From NCBI GenBank assembly GCA_945957555.1, contig CAMFLX010000003.1, positions 56,446 through 120,445 of the forward strand: a stretch of DNA of 64,000 nt, in the 5' to 3' direction. The notes below the pieces were generated by a model. That model saw only the letters and a program-made list of their open reading frames with translations, searched no databases and was not told where the DNA came from. This document shows positions 17,053 to 25,261 of the stretch, one piece after another (positions within the stretch are counted from its first letter, which is position 1; each line of letters starts with the position of its first letter). Made by a program: the position numbers and the translations under genes. The stretch is from an uncultured Cytophagales bacterium (GTDB lineage Bacteria > Bacteroidota > Bacteroidia > Cytophagales > UBA9547).

Positions 17053-18249
17053 ATGAAAAGATTGCCAGTTACAGTATTAAGTGGTTTTTTAGGGGCCGGT
17101 AAAACCACGTTGTTGAATCATATACTCCATAACAAGGAAGGGTTAAAAGTAGCCGTAATCGTAAACGATATGAGCGAAGTTAATATAGATGCTCAGTTAA
17201 TAAAAAACGAAAACAGTCTTTCAAGAACAGAAGAGAAATTAGTAGAAATGAGCAATGGCTGTATCTGTTGTACGCTTAGGGAAGACCTCATGCTTGAAGT
17301 ACAGAAGCTAGCCAAACAAAATAGGTTCGACTATTTGCTCATAGAAAATACAGGTATAGGCGAACCCTTGCCTGTAGCCCAAACCTTTTCTTTTGCAGAT
17401 GAAGAACAAGGCTTGGATCTAAGTAAATTCAGCTTTATAGACACTATGGTTACTGTGGTTGATGCGCTAAATTTTACCAAGGACTTTGGGAGTTATCAAT
17501 ATCTAATTGACAGAAACCTTCAAACAGATGAGACTGATGACCGTACCTTAGTAAACCTTCTTACTGACCAGATAGAGTTTGCTAACGTGATTTTGGTAAA
17601 CAAGGCCGATATGGTAAGTGCCGAACAGCTTGGGATGTTAAAAAGTGTCATGAGAAAACTCAATCCGGCTGCTAGAGTCTATGACAGTAGTTATGGTAAG
17701 GTTGCTTTAAGTAAAATTATAAATACGGGCCTGTACAACGCCGAAGAGGTGTCTGGATTGGCAAGCTGGAAAAAGGAGTTGGAGAATGACCATAATCCAG
17801 AGACAGAGGAGTATGGTATTAGCTCGTTCGTATTTAGGAGCCGTAAACCGTTTCACCCACAAAGATTCTGGGATTATTTGTCAAATAACTATCCATCAAG
17901 TATTATTAGGAGCAAGGGCCTCTTTTGGTTGGCATCAAGGCCCGCCGATGCCATCAATTGGAGTCAGGCAGGTGGTTCTTTGAAAGCAGAAAGGGCAGGT
18001 GTTTGGTGGGTAAGCATGCCTTTTAAGGAGCGAACCATGTATCCAAGTTTTATAGAAAATCAAGATGAAATAGAGGAGCGTTGGGACAAGGAGTTTGGTG
18101 ACCGAATGAATGAAATGGTAATAATAGGACAAGACTTACAGGAGGATGAAATAATCAATGAACTAGAACAATGTCTCTGCAATGATAAAGAATTAGTTGA
18201 CTTCAAGCTGGGTAAGAAGTTCGAGGATCCTTTCCCTCTGCTGTTTTAG
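17053..18249 (+). CDS. COG0523 (CobW/YjiA/ZNG1-like) metallochaperone GTPase
   Basis: This 398-residue G3E-family GTPase has a Walker A '[15 protein letters not shown]' at residue 10. The metal-binding motif CICC ('[12 protein letters not shown]', near 74) defines the COG0523 family. 'ENTGIGEP' follows near 100, and the guanine-specificity motif NKAD ('LVNKADMV') is near 184. The C-terminal CobW_C domain spans about 255-380 ('[21 protein letters not shown]'). Family members insert zinc or cobalt into client proteins, often under zinc starvation. The twin operators over the promoter indicate tight repression. No client or metal transporter gene adjoins it, so the metal is inferred, not shown. 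Confidence 0.9.
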   Translation: MKRLPVTVLSGFLGAGKTTLLNHILHNKEGLKVAVIVNDMSEVNIDAQLIKNENSLSRTEEKLVEMSNGCICCTLREDLMLEVQKLAKQNRFDYLLIENTGIGEPLPVAQTFSFADEEQGLDLSKFSFIDTMVTVVDALNFTKDFGSYQYLIDRNLQTDETDDRTLVNLLTDQIEFANVILVNKADMVSAEQLGMLKSVMRKLNPAARVYDSSYGKVALSKIINTGLYNAEEVSGLASWKKELENDHNPETEEYGISSFVFRSRKPFHPQRFWDYLSNNYPSSIIRSKGLFWLASRPADAINWSQAGGSLKAERAGVWWVSMPFKERTMYPSFIENQDEIEERWDKEFGDRMNEMVIIGQDLQEDEIINELEQCLCNDKELVDFKLGKKFEDPFPLLF

Positions 18250-18308
18250 ATGTCAAATAGCTCCCACATCGACCAGTTGCAATACAGATTGATAGCATTT
18301 GGAATCTT

Positions 18309-18353
18309 AAAATTTGGCCTTCATGTATACTAGCTATATCAAGGCTAAATTTT
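18309..18353 (-). terminator. Possible terminator of the sigma-prc operon
   Basis: The 13-bp arms AAAATTTGGCCTT/AAGGCTAAATTTT (one G-U pair) overlap the stop codon of the last gene. No long T tract follows on the minus strand, so support is modest. Confidence 0.4.
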
Positions 18354-19395
18354 ATCTTTTGTTGTATTTTGGAGTATTGTTATCCAGAAAATTGCTACTT
18401 GCCCTATTCCAATTGTCAATAAGACGTGACCTATTGTTATTCAGATCAGTATTTACTTTGTTATAATCAGCAGCAGCCTTGTTGAGCTCAGCAATCTGTT
18501 TATTGTAGTTGTCCACATCCTCTTTAGTCCTCTCACTCGGTTTTTTAGCTTCAAATACCACTTTTAGTTTATCGAAATTTTCACTTTTGAGCATATAATC
18601 GGTAAAAATCTTAGTTTTGGTAGTTTCCTGCTTATAAAAGTTCAACATTTCGCGGCAGGCCTGAATCAATGTATTGTCTTTACCCTCAAAGGCTTGTTTT
18701 TTTACCAAATTGGCAATGCCCTCATCGGTGAATTGCTTCAAGGAGTTGTTATTCTGCTCTATGGCACTGAAATCCTTTTTGCCGATTGCCTCCAACAAAT
18801 AGACCTCTTGTTTATAGCTTTTAAAAAAGATCAAGTAAATGACCCTATGATAGGCATTTACCTTGGATGCCTTTTCCACTTTTTGGCTAAAAGCTGTTTT
18901 GTCATCCAGAAGTGTGATGTTATTCTTTTTGGCAAACACTTCAGTGCTTCTGATAAAACTGTCTCCTGCCTTATTTTGCTTCTCGTTGGCCAAATCCTGT
19001 GCTAACAAATAGGCCTCCATGGCGTCATAAGACTGTTCTGCTACATCTTCCATATTCACGATCTTAGCATAGTCGTCGTTGAGAATGTCGTAAGTAATGC
19101 CTAAATAATGCGTCGCAGAATCTTTCAAAGCCTTGTCGCCTTGAAATGCAGGCATAGTCGAAATCTTTTTCTTGGCTTCTTTTACGCTATTGATCAACTC
19201 AAGCCTTCTTTTCTCTATTTTTCGAGCCGTTTTGCCATGGGCCACCGCACTGGTATAGCTTAAGTAATCTTCTGTGATGTCTCTATGATAGGTAGAGATG
19301 TAGTTTAAGTATTCAACGGCACTATTAAAGTTTTGTGAAAATACTTGAAGGCTGAATAAAGCCAATAAAAGTGTTAAATAAGTCCTGTTATGCAT
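18352..19395 (-). CDS. Secreted helical surface protein, LIC11966-like (tentative)
   Basis: This 347-residue protein has a signal peptide ending 'QVFSQ' and an almost wholly helical, Lys/Glu-rich mature part. Segments such as 'SYTSAVAHGKTARKIEKRR' and 'DLAKIVNMEDVAEQSYDAMEAYLLAQ'-like stretches recall what I remember as the LIC11966 surface-protein family; that family name is tentative. It is the last gene of the minus-strand operon, starting 12 bp after the prc stop. A distant paralogue of almost equal length is at 32528-33574: in both, 'DK.L.DS...Y' and 'V..YH' segments fall at matching positions. Function is unknown; the operon suggests an envelope-stress link. Confidence 0.6.
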   Translation of the reverse strand: MHNRTYLTLLLALFSLQVFSQNFNSAVEYLNYISTYHRDITEDYLSYTSAVAHGKTARKIEKRRLELINSVKEAKKKISTMPAFQGDKALKDSATHYLGITYDILNDDYAKIVNMEDVAEQSYDAMEAYLLAQDLANEKQNKAGDSFIRSTEVFAKKNNITLLDDKTAFSQKVEKASKVNAYHRVIYLIFFKSYKQEVYLLEAIGKKDFSAIEQNNNSLKQFTDEGIANLVKKQAFEGKDNTLIQACREMLNFYKQETTKTKIFTDYMLKSENFDKLKVVFEAKKPSERTKEDVDNYNKQIAELNKAAADYNKVNTDLNNNRSRLIDNWNRASSNFLDNNTPKYNKR

Positions 19396-19407
19396 ATGTC
19401 AATGAAT

Positions 19408-21504
19408 TTATTTTGCTGTAAATGTAATCAAATCAAGCATTATTTTGTAAGACTCTTGGACAAAAATGTCTCTTTCGAGCTCTTCGATCACCTCTTTTTG
19501 CACATCATTATATACGGTATCCAATTGTGCGATTTGGTTTTCGATCTTTGTCGCTGTTACTTTATAGTCCTTAGGGTTTGTTTCATTAAGTTTAGCTAGG
19601 TCCTCTACCCAAGATTTATAACTTTTCAGGATCGGATACATTCCTTTAACGGTGAGGGGTATGGCCGTTTCCTCAAGCTTTGCAAGAATGGAAGGTGTTT
19701 GTTCAATAGCCGTCTTGAGGCGAGTAAATGAAGCATTTGTACTTTGTCTTTTCGCTGAGTTCTCCTTAAGTTTCGTAAGAGGCAACGCAGGTAGTGCTTT
19801 AAAAAGTGGCTTTTTGGTGGTTTCGTCATTTTCCAAGGCATGTATGTAGGCCTCTTCGCCAAAACTCATCTTTTTATATAGATCAGGCATGGATATGTCT
19901 GGGCTTACGCCTATCTTTTGGTTGCTTTTACCCGTAAGTCTATAGAGTTTTAATCTAGTGATGCTCACGCCTCCTAGACCCGTTTTGGTTAAGTCTGCGG
20001 TAGGTTCTGTATCCATATCCACTCCTAATGGGATGGTACTTTGTCCGGTAGCCTTTCCATAAGTTTGGCTTCCGACTATTACCGCTCTGTTATAATCTTG
20101 TAAGGTAGATGCAAAAATCTCAGAGGCAGATGCACTTTGCCCATTTACCATAACCACCATGGGACCGTCGTAAATGGTGCCGCGGTTCAAGTCTTTCATT
20201 ACAATAGGTGCTTTGGCTTGGTCTTTTATAGAAAAAAGTGGTCCTTCTCCTATAAAAAGTCCTGATAAATCCTGGGCTTCACGCATAGAGCCGCCACCAT
20301 TGTATCTGATATCGAAGATCAAGCCCTGTATACCTTCTACTTTGAGTTTGATGATTTCTTTAGCCACGTCATTGGCGCAACCTAGGCCATTATTGTTATC
20401 TGAATCTACATAAAACCCAGGCAAGGAAATATATCCAATCTTTTTAGTGCCGCTGATCACATAGCTCTTGATAATGTTCCTGTCGTTTTTGACTTTGTCT
20501 TTGGTGAGGCTTACTTTTTTTATGCTACCATCTGTCTTTTGAACGAGTAAATCAAGATGATTAACTTCCTTTTGACTTAAGATAGCGTCGAGTTCTTCTT
20601 CTCCAAGTTCCTCCATGTCTACAGCTTTGCCGTTGTAGGTAATGGATTTGATCAAGTCTTTTTTATGCAACTCATTGGATTTCCAGGCGGGCCCACCTGG
20701 CATGATGCCCGAGATCTCCAATTCTCCTGTGGCGTTTTCTTCTACGGCTATGCCAAATACGTAGTCGTTGGAAGATAGCGATGTGAAAAACTCAGCCCAA
20801 GATTGTTTGGAGAAATAACTAGAGTGTGGGTCAAACAAATGCACAAAGGCTTCAAAATAAGTCTCACACAGTGTGTTTGTTATTTTGGAATCGGAAACAA
20901 TAAGTCTTTCTAGCTTTTTGCGTTGTCTTTTAATAACCTTCTTCCTGATCTCGGCTTCTCGTGCTGCAAAATTAAAATCCTTGGCATTTACTTTATCTAT
21001 ATTTTCATAGATCAGTTGCCAAAGTGTTTGATATTTGATTTTTTTAAGCCAAGCGGCTTTAAATGCTTGATCATCTTTGAGATATGCTTCATTTTCTCTG
21101 TTGATGTAGATCGTATCCGCATTGGTATAACTAGGTGTGGTAAGGGCTATTTCATCTAGCGTCTTAAGTGCAGACTTTACCCTAGACTTATAAATTATAG
21201 ACAACGCATCTATAAATTGCCAATTACCTTGTGTAAACTCTTCATCAAGTTTGGTTTCAAATTTCTTGAGTGCGGTTACATCTTGGTCTAGCAGTAGAAG
21301 TCCCTGTTCGTCTATGTCGTAAAGAGTAGCCGCAAAGAGTTTTTTGGAAAACTCATCGTCAACCAATTTGGGTTCGTAGTGGTTCTTGCTGAATAGCTCG
21401 TAAATCATCTTGGGCTCCAACCTGAGATGATCGTCTGCCAAGTTCTGGCTTATCAACAGCGATATAGGCAACAAGGCTATTGACAATATATAAAAATGGC
21501 GCAT
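19408..21504 (-). CDS. prc: Tail-specific (C-terminal processing) protease, S41A family
   Basis: This periplasmic serine protease recognises C-terminal tails of envelope proteins. The start is placed at 21504 (MRHFYILSIALLPISLLISQ, a signal peptide); the ORF track adds 39 residues that would overlap the anti-sigma gene. An N-terminal helical domain comes first, then a PDZ domain ('EISGIMPGGPAWKSNELHKKDLI', about 255-330). The S41 core follows: 'FDIRYNGGGSMREA', the catalytic Ser in 'NGQSASASEIFA' (about 458) and the catalytic Lys in 'GSQTYGKATGQ' (about 480). A C-terminal helical domain resembles that of E. coli Prc. It sits in an operon with an ECF sigma/anti-sigma pair, which makes regulated proteolysis of an envelope signal a reasonable hypothesis. 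Confidence 0.93.
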   Translation of the reverse strand: MRHFYILSIALLPISLLISQNLADDHLRLEPKMIYELFSKNHYEPKLVDDEFSKKLFAATLYDIDEQGLLLLDQDVTALKKFETKLDEEFTQGNWQFIDALSIIYKSRVKSALKTLDEIALTTPSYTNADTIYINRENEAYLKDDQAFKAAWLKKIKYQTLWQLIYENIDKVNAKDFNFAAREAEIRKKVIKRQRKKLERLIVSDSKITNTLCETYFEAFVHLFDPHSSYFSKQSWAEFFTSLSSNDYVFGIAVEENATGELEISGIMPGGPAWKSNELHKKDLIKSITYNGKAVDMEELGEEELDAILSQKEVNHLDLLVQKTDGSIKKVSLTKDKVKNDRNIIKSYVISGTKKIGYISLPGFYVDSDNNNGLGCANDVAKEIIKLKVEGIQGLIFDIRYNGGGSMREAQDLSGLFIGEGPLFSIKDQAKAPIVMKDLNRGTIYDGPMVVMVNGQSASASEIFASTLQDYNRAVIVGSQTYGKATGQSTIPLGVDMDTEPTADLTKTGLGGVSITRLKLYRLTGKSNQKIGVSPDISMPDLYKKMSFGEEAYIHALENDETTKKPLFKALPALPLTKLKENSAKRQSTNASFTRLKTAIEQTPSILAKLEETAIPLTVKGMYPILKSYKSWVEDLAKLNETNPKDYKVTATKIENQIAQLDTVYNDVQKEVIEELERDIFVQESYKIMLDLITFTAK

Positions 21505-21530
21505 TGGAATAGGGTGGTGGATAAGTTCGC

Positions 21531-21821
21531 TTATCCTTTGAGCCTTGACTTGATACAGTCTATCAAATCTTGTGGTACGGGCTTGTTGTCTATTTTTTTC
21601 TGGATTACATCTTTGACACATTTCTCCATGTCATAAAATGCCATAGACTTCTCACAGCACTTGATTTTACTGTTAAAGTATTCCATTTGTTCCACTGTAG
21701 CCTCTCCGTCTAGGATCAGATTAATGATTTCTAAACACTTTTCCTTACCTTCTGGTGTATCCACATCATTGTTATGTTTAGACACAGGCTTTTCGTTTTG
21801 ACCTTCAAAAAACGAATTCAT
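21531..21821 (-). CDS. Putative anti-sigma factor (short, Cys-containing)
   Basis: This 96-residue soluble protein is encoded 27 bp after the sigma factor. The core 'KCLEIINLILDGEATVEQMEYFNSKI.CC' is laid out like the zinc-finger (ZAS-type) anti-sigma domains of Bacteroidota: an N-terminal helix with Cys, then a helix ending in a Cys pair, then 'MEKCVKDVIQKKI...VPQDLIDCIK'. The usual HxxxCxxC signature is not obvious, although a CC pair and three other Cys are present. There is no membrane segment, so it would act in the cytoplasm. The assignment rests mainly on gene order and this layout. Confidence 0.7.
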   Translation of the reverse strand: MNSFFEGQNEKPVSKHNNDVDTPEGKEKCLEIINLILDGEATVEQMEYFNSKIKCCEKSMAFYDMEKCVKDVIQKKIDNKPVPQDLIDCIKSRLKG

Positions 21822-21848
21822 ATAATTTTAAAGCTTAATAATTCTCAA

Positions 21849-22478
21849 TCAGTCTGAATCTTTATACCCCATTTTAAGGGCATAAGATTTCAATTTTTCC
21901 TTTAGCAACATTCTCGCCCTATGCAGTCTGGATCTTACTGTACCTATGGGTATATTCAAGATTTTCGACATTTCCTCGTAGGTAAAACCCTCAAGGTCGC
22001 AAAGAATGATCACCGTTCTGAAATCCACATCAAGTGCGTTAAGAGCATTGGTGATTTCGTCACCGAGCATCTCGCTCACAGCCTCTACCCTCAAGTCTGG
22101 CGTGATAGGTACATTGATGTCTTCCGAATTATAGTAAGTTTCTACGTCTTGATAATCAACCTTGTTGGGTTCTTTAGACTTCTTACGATATTCGTTTATG
22201 AAGCTGTTTTTCAGAATTCTAAACAACCATGCTTTTGCATTAGTTCCCTTTTGAAAAGAATGGAAAAATCTATATGCTTTAAGGTATGAATCTTGTACCA
22301 AATCTTTGGCCTCATCCTCATCCAGTGTAAGTCTGTAGGCGAAATTGTACAGAGGGGTAATTAGGGGCATAAATTCCACCTCAAAATCTCTATCTTTTTG
22401 AAATTTCTGATCGGGGGTAAGCTCTACCTCACTATCAGTGAATTCCAAATCTTCTATATTTTCGTTTTCCTCTACCAA
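21849..22478 (-). CDS. RNA polymerase ECF sigma factor
   Basis: This 209-residue sigma-70 family ECF factor has region 2 at about 37-105 ('YNFAYRLTLDEDEAKDLVQDSYLKAYRFFHSF', 'AWLFRILKNSFINEYRK'). Region 4 is at about 140-195 ('DFRTVIILCDLEGFTYEEMSKILNIPIGTVRSRLHRARMLL'). A 35-residue acidic N-terminus precedes region 2. The only start that keeps all of region 2 is a TTG at 22476-22478. A well-spaced promoter ends only about 10 bp upstream, giving a very short leader. It heads the operon sigma, anti-sigma, prc, helical surface protein. Which stress it answers to cannot be read from the sequence. Confidence 0.93.
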   Translation of the reverse strand: MVEENENIEDLEFTDSEVELTPDQKFQKDRDFEVEFMPLITPLYNFAYRLTLDEDEAKDLVQDSYLKAYRFFHSFQKGTNAKAWLFRILKNSFINEYRKKSKEPNKVDYQDVETYYNSEDINVPITPDLRVEAVSEMLGDEITNALNALDVDFRTVIILCDLEGFTYEEMSKILNIPIGTVRSRLHRARMLLKEKLKSYALKMGYKDSD

Positions 22479-22492
22479 AATACTCGTTTGCC

Positions 22493-22524
22493 CAAATATA
22501 TGGGCTTATTATTAATTATGCAAA
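22493..22524 (-). promoter_or_regulatory. Promoter of the ECF sigma operon
   Basis: On the minus strand TTTG (22521-22524) and TATATTTG (22493-22500) are separated by 20 bp, an excellent housekeeping-type Bacteroidota promoter. The predicted transcript starts only about 8-11 nt before the TTG start codon. Confidence 0.6.
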
Positions 22525-22699
22525 ATAATGAAATGCAATCGTTGTGAAAACTCGGCAAACGACCTTAAACCTCGGTCAAAACCAGCTGGTACTCGGTAGA
22601 CAAGAAAGTTAATTCTTGTCGTTTTAAAAATTTTTAGGAACATTGCTGATAAACTGGAAACTAGTTATATTTTTACAGTATAAATTTAAAAATATAACT

Positions 22700-23125
22700 A
22701 TGCCATCACCCGCTTCAGAATGTTTGTATTGCCAAAAACTACCCGTTTTGGACGAATTAATGATCAAAATCTGTGATTTGAGTGTATCGCAGGTTTTCTT
22801 GTTTAAAGAGCAAAGCTATAGTGGCCGCTGTAATGTAGTGTATAAAGATCACGGCGTGGAACTACATGACCTTAGTGATGTGCAAAGGAATGCTTTTATG
22901 GAAGACGTAGCCAAAGTGGCCAAGGCAATTCAGTCGACTTGTAACCCTACCAAGATCAATTATGGTGCCTATGCTGATAAACTTTCACACCTACACATCC
23001 ACCTGGTACCGAAGTATACGGAAGGTTATGGTTTTGGTGGAGTGTTTGAGATGAACCCACAAAAGACGTATCTGTCCGAAGGTGAATACACAGACTTGGT
23101 CGCAAGGATCAAAGCGAACTTATAA
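22700..23125 (+). CDS. HIT family protein
   Basis: This is a histidine-triad nucleotide-binding protein of about 141 residues, starting at the ATG at 22700 (MPSPASECLYCQ). The ORF track adds 19 residues of upstream sequence. The catalytic triad reads 'HLHIHLVPKY' near residue 100, fitting HxHxHxx. The N-terminal 'CLYC' pair resembles the zinc-binding cysteines of some HIT proteins. Family members hydrolyse nucleoside phosphoramidates or dinucleotides. The substrate is not determinable. A GGAAC sequence at 22636 resembles an ECF -35 element, but the matching -10 is weak. Confidence 0.85.
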   Translation: MPSPASECLYCQKLPVLDELMIKICDLSVSQVFLFKEQSYSGRCNVVYKDHGVELHDLSDVQRNAFMEDVAKVAKAIQSTCNPTKINYGAYADKLSHLHIHLVPKYTEGYGFGGVFEMNPQKTYLSEGEYTDLVARIKANL

Positions 23126-23137
23126 GGAAGAAGTTTG

Positions 23138-23179
23138 CGATACATGTGTACGACTTTGTGAGGTGGTACACATGTGTCG
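23138..23179. repeat. 14-bp stem-loop between HIT and XRE genes
   Basis: CGATACATGTGTAC and GTACACATGTGTCG form a stem with one G-U pair around a 14-nt loop. It begins 13 bp after the HIT stop. No T tract follows on either strand, so it is not a standard terminator. Confidence 0.5.
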
Positions 23180-23266
23180 TGAGGAAACGCGTTCCATACG
23201 AATTGAGATCAAATATTGATTTTATGTAGGGTTCATACTTTATCCTAGGAGTATCTAGGGAGTAAC

Positions 23267-23479
23267 CTACTCTTTGGTCCTATACAGCAACTCGGAGATG
23301 TCTACATCTAGGGCCAAAGCCATCTCTCTGAGTGATACCAAAGAGGGTTGTTGCTCGTTGTTACAGATTCTGGAAATAGTAGCTTCGGTTTTATTCATAA
23401 GTCTTGCGAATTCTTTATTGGTCATTTTCTTTTCGAAAAGAACAACTTTTATTCGATTAATTTCCAACTTTTCGGTCAT
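23267..23479 (-). CDS. Small XRE-family transcriptional regulator
   Basis: This 70-residue protein is essentially one lambda Cro/CI-type helix-turn-helix domain: 'KMTNKEFARLMNKTEATISRICNNEQQPSLVSLREMALALDVDISELLY'. There is no effector domain. A TAAATTTG box on its strand (23510-23517) could be its -7 element. It is divergent from the 100-residue gene at 23661, and a 38-bp palindrome lies between them, so it is the obvious candidate to bind that site. That link is inference. Confidence 0.85.
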   Translation of the reverse strand: MTEKLEINRIKVVLFEKKMTNKEFARLMNKTEATISRICNNEQQPSLVSLREMALALDVDISELLYRTKE

Positions 23480-23579
23480 ACGATTATCATTCTACATCAA
23501 ACTATTGACCAAATTTAATAATAATCAGTATGTTGTGAAATCATAAAAAGTTGTAAATCAATTTATTAAAAGCAAATTA

Positions 23580-23617
23580 TTGACACAAAATAATAATTAA
23601 TTATTATTTTGTGTCAA
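23580..23617. promoter_or_regulatory. Perfect 38-bp palindrome, probable operator
   Basis: TTGACACAAAATAATAATT is followed without spacer by its exact reverse complement. The right arm covers the TTTG (23608-23611) that pairs with a TAACTTTA box at 23635 to make a promoter for the gene at 23661. It could be an operator or a cruciform-forming site. Confidence 0.65.
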
Positions 23618-23660
23618 CTTATTATTATTTTAGGTAACTTTATACTATTAAAATATTTTT

Positions 23661-23963
23661 ATGAAACAGCTAAATACTACCATCGATGTCAAAGAATTGA
23701 TCATGCAGCTCTTGAAGCAAGACCTCAAGATCTTTAGGCTGCGTCAAGGTCTAAACGACTTAGGCTTTTCGTCTGAGTACTACTATACCGACCTGCCTCA
23801 TATCGTCTACGGCCTCATGGGTATCCCCAAAGATCAGTTTGACGAGGCAGACGAACGTTACACCAAACTCCTGCATACCTTTAACTTACAGAACCTCGGC
23901 GACGAAAGCTACCTCGACATGGCTTGTGCTACTTTGTGGGTGGGGCTGGGGAAGAAGCTGTAG
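23661..23963 (+). CDS. Conserved-looking hypothetical protein (100 aa)
   Basis: I do not recognise the family. The protein is soluble, without signal peptide or membrane segment, and appears mainly helical: 'IDVKELIMQLLKQDLKIFRLRQGLNDLGF', 'HIVYGLMGIPKDQFDEADERYTKLLHTF', 'DESYLDMACATLWVGLGKKL'. Codon choice is richer in C and G (CTC, ATC, GAC, CCC) than in neighbouring genes and than the AT-rich flanks, which may point to transfer or to high expression. A compact promoter with a palindromic operator precedes it. The divergent neighbour is an XRE regulator. Confidence 0.7.
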   Translation: MKQLNTTIDVKELIMQLLKQDLKIFRLRQGLNDLGFSSEYYYTDLPHIVYGLMGIPKDQFDEADERYTKLLHTFNLQNLGDESYLDMACATLWVGLGKKL

Positions 23964-24310
23964 TTATTCGAATTCTACAATATCTGCTGTGATAATACAT
24001 TTTATTGGGGTTAATTAATTGATTATCTTAACTTTTTTATAAAATCTGTGATTCCGTAATTATACTTAACTCATTAATTGAATTTATCTTATTAAAAGTG
24101 AAACAACCGACACAAATCTTAAACAACCAGCACAAAAATGGAATCTTGAGCACCTGATGTTAAAGAATGAACCCTAGATACAAAAAGTGAAGCGTTGAAG
24201 CCATGATGTGAAATATTGCGTCCATTGTTTTAAATAATAAGGCCGTCGTGTTAAAAGAGGGAGCCATTCTTTCAAAAATTGTCTTGAATATGTTAAAATT
24301 GTGACAAACA
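23964..24310. other. Gene-free stretch with degenerate ~21-bp repeats
   Basis: No ORF stands out. From about 24098 to 24309 the plus strand reads as about ten phrases of 17-28 bases loosely matching TTAAAnnnnnGAGCCnnnATG. Examples are GGAATCTTGAGCACCTGATG, TTAAAGAATGAACCCTAGAT and TTAAAAGAGGGAGCCATTCT. The units are too diverged for a CRISPR or a clean tandem repeat. Confidence 0.45.
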
Positions 24311-24347
24311 AAATAAAAAGGGGCTTGTGCAATGATCACACAAGCCC
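24311..24347 (-). terminator. Terminator of the 24372 gene
   Basis: On the minus strand the 9-bp stem GGGCTTGTG/CACAAGCCC has a 9-nt loop and is followed by CTTTTTATTTTG. Confidence 0.8.
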
Positions 24348-24371
24348 TTAGTTAATCAGGGAAACAATGGT

Positions 24372-24992
24372 TTAGGGTATTCTAGGTACAAAGGACGCCC
24401 AAGGGCTCCAAGAGCCGTAGTAGCCTTTGCGCAGGATCTGGCGGTTGCGGAACCATACCCTTTGACCAGGAACAAGGCCTTTTACCGTGGTTTTGGAGAA
24501 ATACGTTGCATCTAGATTTACACTGGTTTCTCCTGCATCCATGCTTTGTTGCCACTGGTGCGCACCCGAGCCAAAGCCAGTGAGCATGACTTCGCCCATG
24601 GCTTCACCGTCTGTAACGGTATTTTGCAGAACGATGCGTTTACCATCTTTTTTCAGGCTCATGCCAGAGCTGATGATGATCAATTCGGCATTCTCCATGT
24701 CGTTATCGGCGGCTTCTTGTACATCTTTTTGTAGAGAACGTAAGTCAGCCTTTACTGCTTTAAGCACCAAATTGCAGAGTGCGCATGAAGTTTGTGTAGG
24801 AGTGGCATCAAGGGCAAGCTGCAGCTTTTCGAGTAGATTCACATCTTCCTGCAACTGATTAAGTTTATCGACTGAGTTGGGGAAGTGATTGTTCTTGTAC
24901 ATGGCCGAATGTATTCGCCTTGCATAAGAGATAATGTCGGGTACCTTGTTTGGCAGATTTAATACTGCCAATAAACGAAAGATGATGGTCAT
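24372..24992 (-). CDS. Fibronectin type III-like small protein
   Basis: The start is placed at 24992 (MTIIFRLLAVLNLPNKV), giving about 206 residues; the ORF track adds 31 hydrophobic residues upstream. The N-terminal half is helical ('DKLNQLQEDVNLLEKLQLALDA', 'VLKAVKADLRSLQKDVQEAAD') with a Cys pair 'CALC'. The C-terminal half is a beta domain ending 'TVKGLVPGQRVWFRNRQIL..GYYGSWSPW', which fits a fibronectin type III fold. Many bacteria carry similar helical-plus-Fn3 proteins of unknown role. There is no clear signal peptide. It is a monocistronic gene with its own terminator. Confidence 0.6.
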   Translation of the reverse strand: MTIIFRLLAVLNLPNKVPDIISYARRIHSAMYKNNHFPNSVDKLNQLQEDVNLLEKLQLALDATPTQTSCALCNLVLKAVKADLRSLQKDVQEAADNDMENAELIIISSGMSLKKDGKRIVLQNTVTDGEAMGEVMLTGFGSGAHQWQQSMDAGETSVNLDATYFSKTTVKGLVPGQRVWFRNRQILRKGYYGSWSPWASFVPRIP

Positions 24993-25261
24993 TTTGGTAA
25001 TAATTTTAAATTGTTGAAGGATTATTGTTATGGCCATAATGGCAAAATGAAATGCTTTGGGGTAATTTATGGGTGCTCTAATCATATGCTTGATGTTTAT
25101 GGGAACCTTTGATAAAGATCGTATCTGAGTTTCTCAATGAGTGTCCCAATAGAGATTTTTTGAAGTAAAAATTCCCAAACCAAAAGACATTGAATCATCT
25201 GATTACACAATTATTGGCATTGATTTTGTAAGATTGTTGAAGATTTTTAACACTAGCTTTT

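Noticed and set aside
21505-21621. N-terminal extension of the Prc protease
   Set aside because: It would overlap the anti-sigma gene by 91 bp, and a clear signal peptide starts at 21504.
22636-22665. ECF-type promoter (GGAAC) before the HIT gene
   Set aside because: The -35-like GGAAC is present but no matching -10 element lies at 16-17 bp; not enough to claim a regulon link.
24098-24309. CRISPR array
   Set aside because: Units are not identical, are too short, and have no repeat-spacer structure; no cas genes are present.
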